Below, piece by piece: positions 4,796 through 6,725 of a stretch of 6,725 bases of DNA. Location: positions 1 through 6,725 of the forward strand of contig JAGBXE010000100.1 of NCBI GenBank assembly GCA_017629455.1, given 5' to 3'. The translations under genes were made by a program, and so were the position numbers. The stretch comes from Kiritimatiellia bacterium. Lineage in GTDB: Bacteria; Verrucomicrobiota; Kiritimatiellia; RFP12; UBA1067. The first letter of the stretch is position 1. Every line of letters starts with the position of its first letter. The notes beneath the pieces are model-generated. The model made no database searches. It was given only the letters and a program-made list of their open reading frames with translations, and was not told the origin of the DNA.

Positions 4796-6725
4796 ATGAA
4801 ATACAATTTTCGTTTCTCTATCTCCGCAGTAGCGCTTGCCATTGCATTCGTCTTTGCTGGACTTTCTGCAAAGGCCGAGGATATTACTACTGCCGCGAAC
4901 AGCGCCAAGAAGGCTACGATCACACTGGTGAAAGGCAGAGTGACGGCAGGCGCATTAGCGAACGCTTTCAACGGTGCTCACGGCTGGGCTGCCAATTACT
5001 GTCTCTTGACAGCATCGGAGGAAGACTTTACGCTACCGAGCGAGGAGAATCCAGTTATTATTGACTATGTCATTGCCGATGACTTTAGGCCTGGCGAAGA
5101 TATCATCGCCTCGCGCTTTGTAATTTGGGGTATCAACAATAATTGGAAAGACTATTATTCGTCGGCTGCGAAGTGGTATGAAATCTATGGCTCAAATGAT
5201 GGCGAGACATGGACTAAGATCATTGAGAATAAACCAATGTCAGACGACACTATGGAATACGGCAGTAGGTTCCTTGCTCCTGCAGGCGCGAACGCATCTA
5301 ACAACATTATTGTACCTTGGAAAAATCGCGCGAGCTATCGCCGCTATCGTTTTAAATTTATTGCCAATAACGGCTACACAGGTACAACTCGCGGACAATT
5401 GTTTATTCAGGATATCAATATTATGTCCGACAAAGTGATACACGTATCCCCAGATGGCAGTAACGATGCGGACGGCTCATCATGGGAAAGTGCGACTACA
5501 CCGACGAATGCTGTGCGCCTCGCCAATCTTGCCGATTACACGGAGATTCACTGTAAGGTAGGTCGTTATATGCTTCCGGCTTCATGTGTATACACTAAGC
5601 GTGTTATTCAAATCGGAGGCTTTACGGGGAATTCAGAAAACCCGCTTGAAATGGATCCGACTGGCGCAAGGTCGATTTACGACGGCGGCGGAGTTATTGC
5701 ATACGGCTTTCAGGATAAAACTACGGCCGGCAATTATCTTTATGGTCAGTTTGACTATGTGGAAAATATGGAGTTTTGCAATATGACAGCAGCCGGGCTT
5801 TATAAAAGTGGCTCGCAAGGTATTGAGTGTCGCAATTGCCGCTTTACTTCAAATAGAACGGCGACTGGCGCACGTGGCGTATATGTAGAAGGTCAGCAGC
5901 AAAGTTCAGTTTCGCAATCGCGCTACCTTTTCCGAGATTGCGATTTTTCTGGAAATGGATTGACGACAGGTAATACTCTATTATCAAGTGCTATTTATGG
6001 TTATGGTATCGCCGCCTATAAGGGCAGGCTCTATCTTGATAATTGCATATTCGTTTCAAATGGTGTCCCTGTAGACATGTCTCAGTATGATGGTGGAAAA
6101 TCATTTTGTCCGTATGGAAGTGCTCTATATGCCAGTGCTACAACGCTGAACGCTGTCAGATGTAAATTTATACGAAATAGAGGCTTTACGGGTAAGGGCA
6201 ATAATAATTCTATACAAGGAGGTGCCTGCGTTTATGTAACGGCAGGTTCTAGCGGGGTTACGAAGCCAGTTTCAATTCATAGTTGCGAATTTACTGGAAA
6301 TGAAGATATTTCAAACTCGTACGGGATTGGCTCTGTTTCAGGAGGTCTTTCCATAGCGGGCGGCGCCAATTCTACGAATGAGGTTGTGAGCTGTACATTT
6401 GCATATAATATTTCAGACGGTACAGCCGCCGCTGCTGGTTTAACGATTTCTTCAGGTCTTACAGTAGTTTCAAATTCTGTCTTTTACGGTAATAAGCTTG
6501 GAACATCAGGAACTGTCGGTGCCGATCTTCACCTTAGCGGCGGCAAAGTTATTGCAGGGCATACGCTCTTCACATCGTCGGCTACAATTACTGCGGCAAC
6601 AGCAGAGAACCTGATTCTCGGCGAAGGTATAATCTACGGCGATCCGCAGTTTGTAACACCGATTGAAGAGTTTAATTCCTCTCTTGCAACAACAGGCCGC
6701 CTTCACTTTGATGCTGAGAAATATG
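4796..6725 (+). CDS. Exported discoidin plus Pmp-like beta-helix protein, 3' end cut
   Basis: An uninterrupted frame of 643 codons runs off the right edge. A signal peptide is clear: a basic N-terminus, a hydrophobic core at about 8-23 and AKA (25-27) as cleavage site. Residues about 85-210 resemble an F5/8 type C (discoidin) carbohydrate-binding domain, with ASRFVIWG, KWYEIYGSNDGETWTKI and YRRYRFKF. From about 215 a right-handed beta-helix begins with HVSPDGSNDADGSSWESA, a typical entry to this fold in DUF1565 and polymorphic membrane proteins. From about 345 it carries seven FxxN motifs, as in chlamydial Pmp proteins. Small glycine-rich strands (GGACVYV, SGGLSIAGG) alternate with them. It is probably a cell-surface or secreted adhesin or polysaccharide-interacting protein. 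The C-terminus is missing, so an autotransporter barrel or sorting signal cannot be judged. No catalytic residues are recognised. It is divergent from the regulator gene, its likely controller. Confidence 0.85.
   Translation, partial: MKYNFRFSISAVALAIAFVFAGLSAKAEDITTAANSAKKATITLVKGRVTAGALANAFNGAHGWAANYCLLTASEEDFTLPSEENPVIIDYVIADDFRPGEDIIASRFVIWGINNNWKDYYSSAAKWYEIYGSNDGETWTKIIENKPMSDDTMEYGSRFLAPAGANASNNIIVPWKNRASYRRYRFKFIANNGYTGTTRGQLFIQDINIMSDKVIHVSPDGSNDADGSSWESATTPTNAVRLANLADYTEIHCKVGRYMLPASCVYTKRVIQIGGFTGNSENPLEMDPTGARSIYDGGGVIAYGFQDKTTAGNYLYGQFDYVENMEFCNMTAAGLYKSGSQGIECRNCRFTSNRTATGARGVYVEGQQQSSVSQSRYLFRDCDFSGNGLTTGNTLLSSAIYGYGIAAYKGRLYLDNCIFVSNGVPVDMSQYDGGKSFCPYGSALYASATTLNAVRCKFIRNRGFTGKGNNNSIQGGACVYVTAGSSGVTKPVSIHSCEFTGNEDISNSYGIGSVSGGLSIAGGANSTNEVVSCTFAYNISDGTAAAAGLTISSGLTVVSNSVFYGNKLGTSGTVGADLHLSGGKVIAGHTLFTSSATITAATAENLILGEGIIYGDPQFVTPIEEFNSSLATTGRLHFDAEKY
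5837..6493 (+). repeat. Seven degenerate CxFxxN protein repeats of the beta-helix
   Basis: Within the beta-helix protein FxxN occurs at residues 350, 384, 419, 458, 499, 535 and 563, spaced 28-41 residues apart. In the first six a cysteine stands two residues before the Phe (Cys348, 382, 417, 456, 497, 533), and in the seventh it is Ser561. The repeats are conserved as protein motifs and not as DNA, so they are old structural repeats and not recent tandem duplications. Confidence 0.8.

Noticed and set aside
4714..5064. Forward reading frame over the intergenic region and the start of the beta-helix gene
   Set aside because: It is out of frame with the signal-peptide gene, begins upstream of the promoter, and encodes no recognisable domain. 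It is a shadow frame.

Overview
The window looks like chromosomal DNA from a Gram-negative bacterium, most plausibly of the PVC superphylum (Kiritimatiellota, Lentisphaerota or Verrucomicrobiota). Three things point there. There is a XylR-like regulator that fuses a sugar-binding-protein fold to an AraC helix-turn-helix. There is a secreted GH39-like glycoside hydrolase. There is a large exported discoidin plus beta-helix protein with chlamydial-Pmp-style FxxN repeats. This assignment is an inference from gene content; no 16S or other marker is complete here.

Layout. Bases 1-39 are the last 13 codons (including the stop) of what is very probably ribosomal protein bL12 (rplL), closed by a strong intrinsic terminator (61-99). 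An extended -10 promoter (120-128) then drives a forward three-gene run. It holds a YihY/BrkB inner-membrane protein (136-1092), an RmlD-type dTDP-4-dehydrorhamnose reductase overlapping it by 4 nt (1089-1943), and, after a 29-nt A-rich gap, a secreted GH39-like glycosidase (1973-3460). Convergent to this, 22 bp away, lies a XylR-like regulator on the minus strand (3483-4667). A 128-bp divergent intergenic region carries promoters for both directions plus repeated TTGCG elements. From 4796 to the right edge runs an open reading frame of 643 codons for the exported beta-helix protein, cut off by the window end.

How the parts may work together. The regulator probably senses a sugar, and the glycosidase and beta-helix protein are exported, so the right two thirds may be a small carbohydrate-response locus. 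The divergent arrangement makes the beta-helix gene the most likely target of the regulator. The functional link from yihY-rmlD to the glycosidase is only co-transcription.

The most unusual signal is in expression. Both yihY and the regulator gene have TGGTATAAT followed by exactly 7 nt and then ATG, with no Shine-Dalgarno, which predicts leaderless mRNAs. I see no CRISPR array, tRNA, insertion sequence or phage gene, and nothing I would confidently call a wholly new system.
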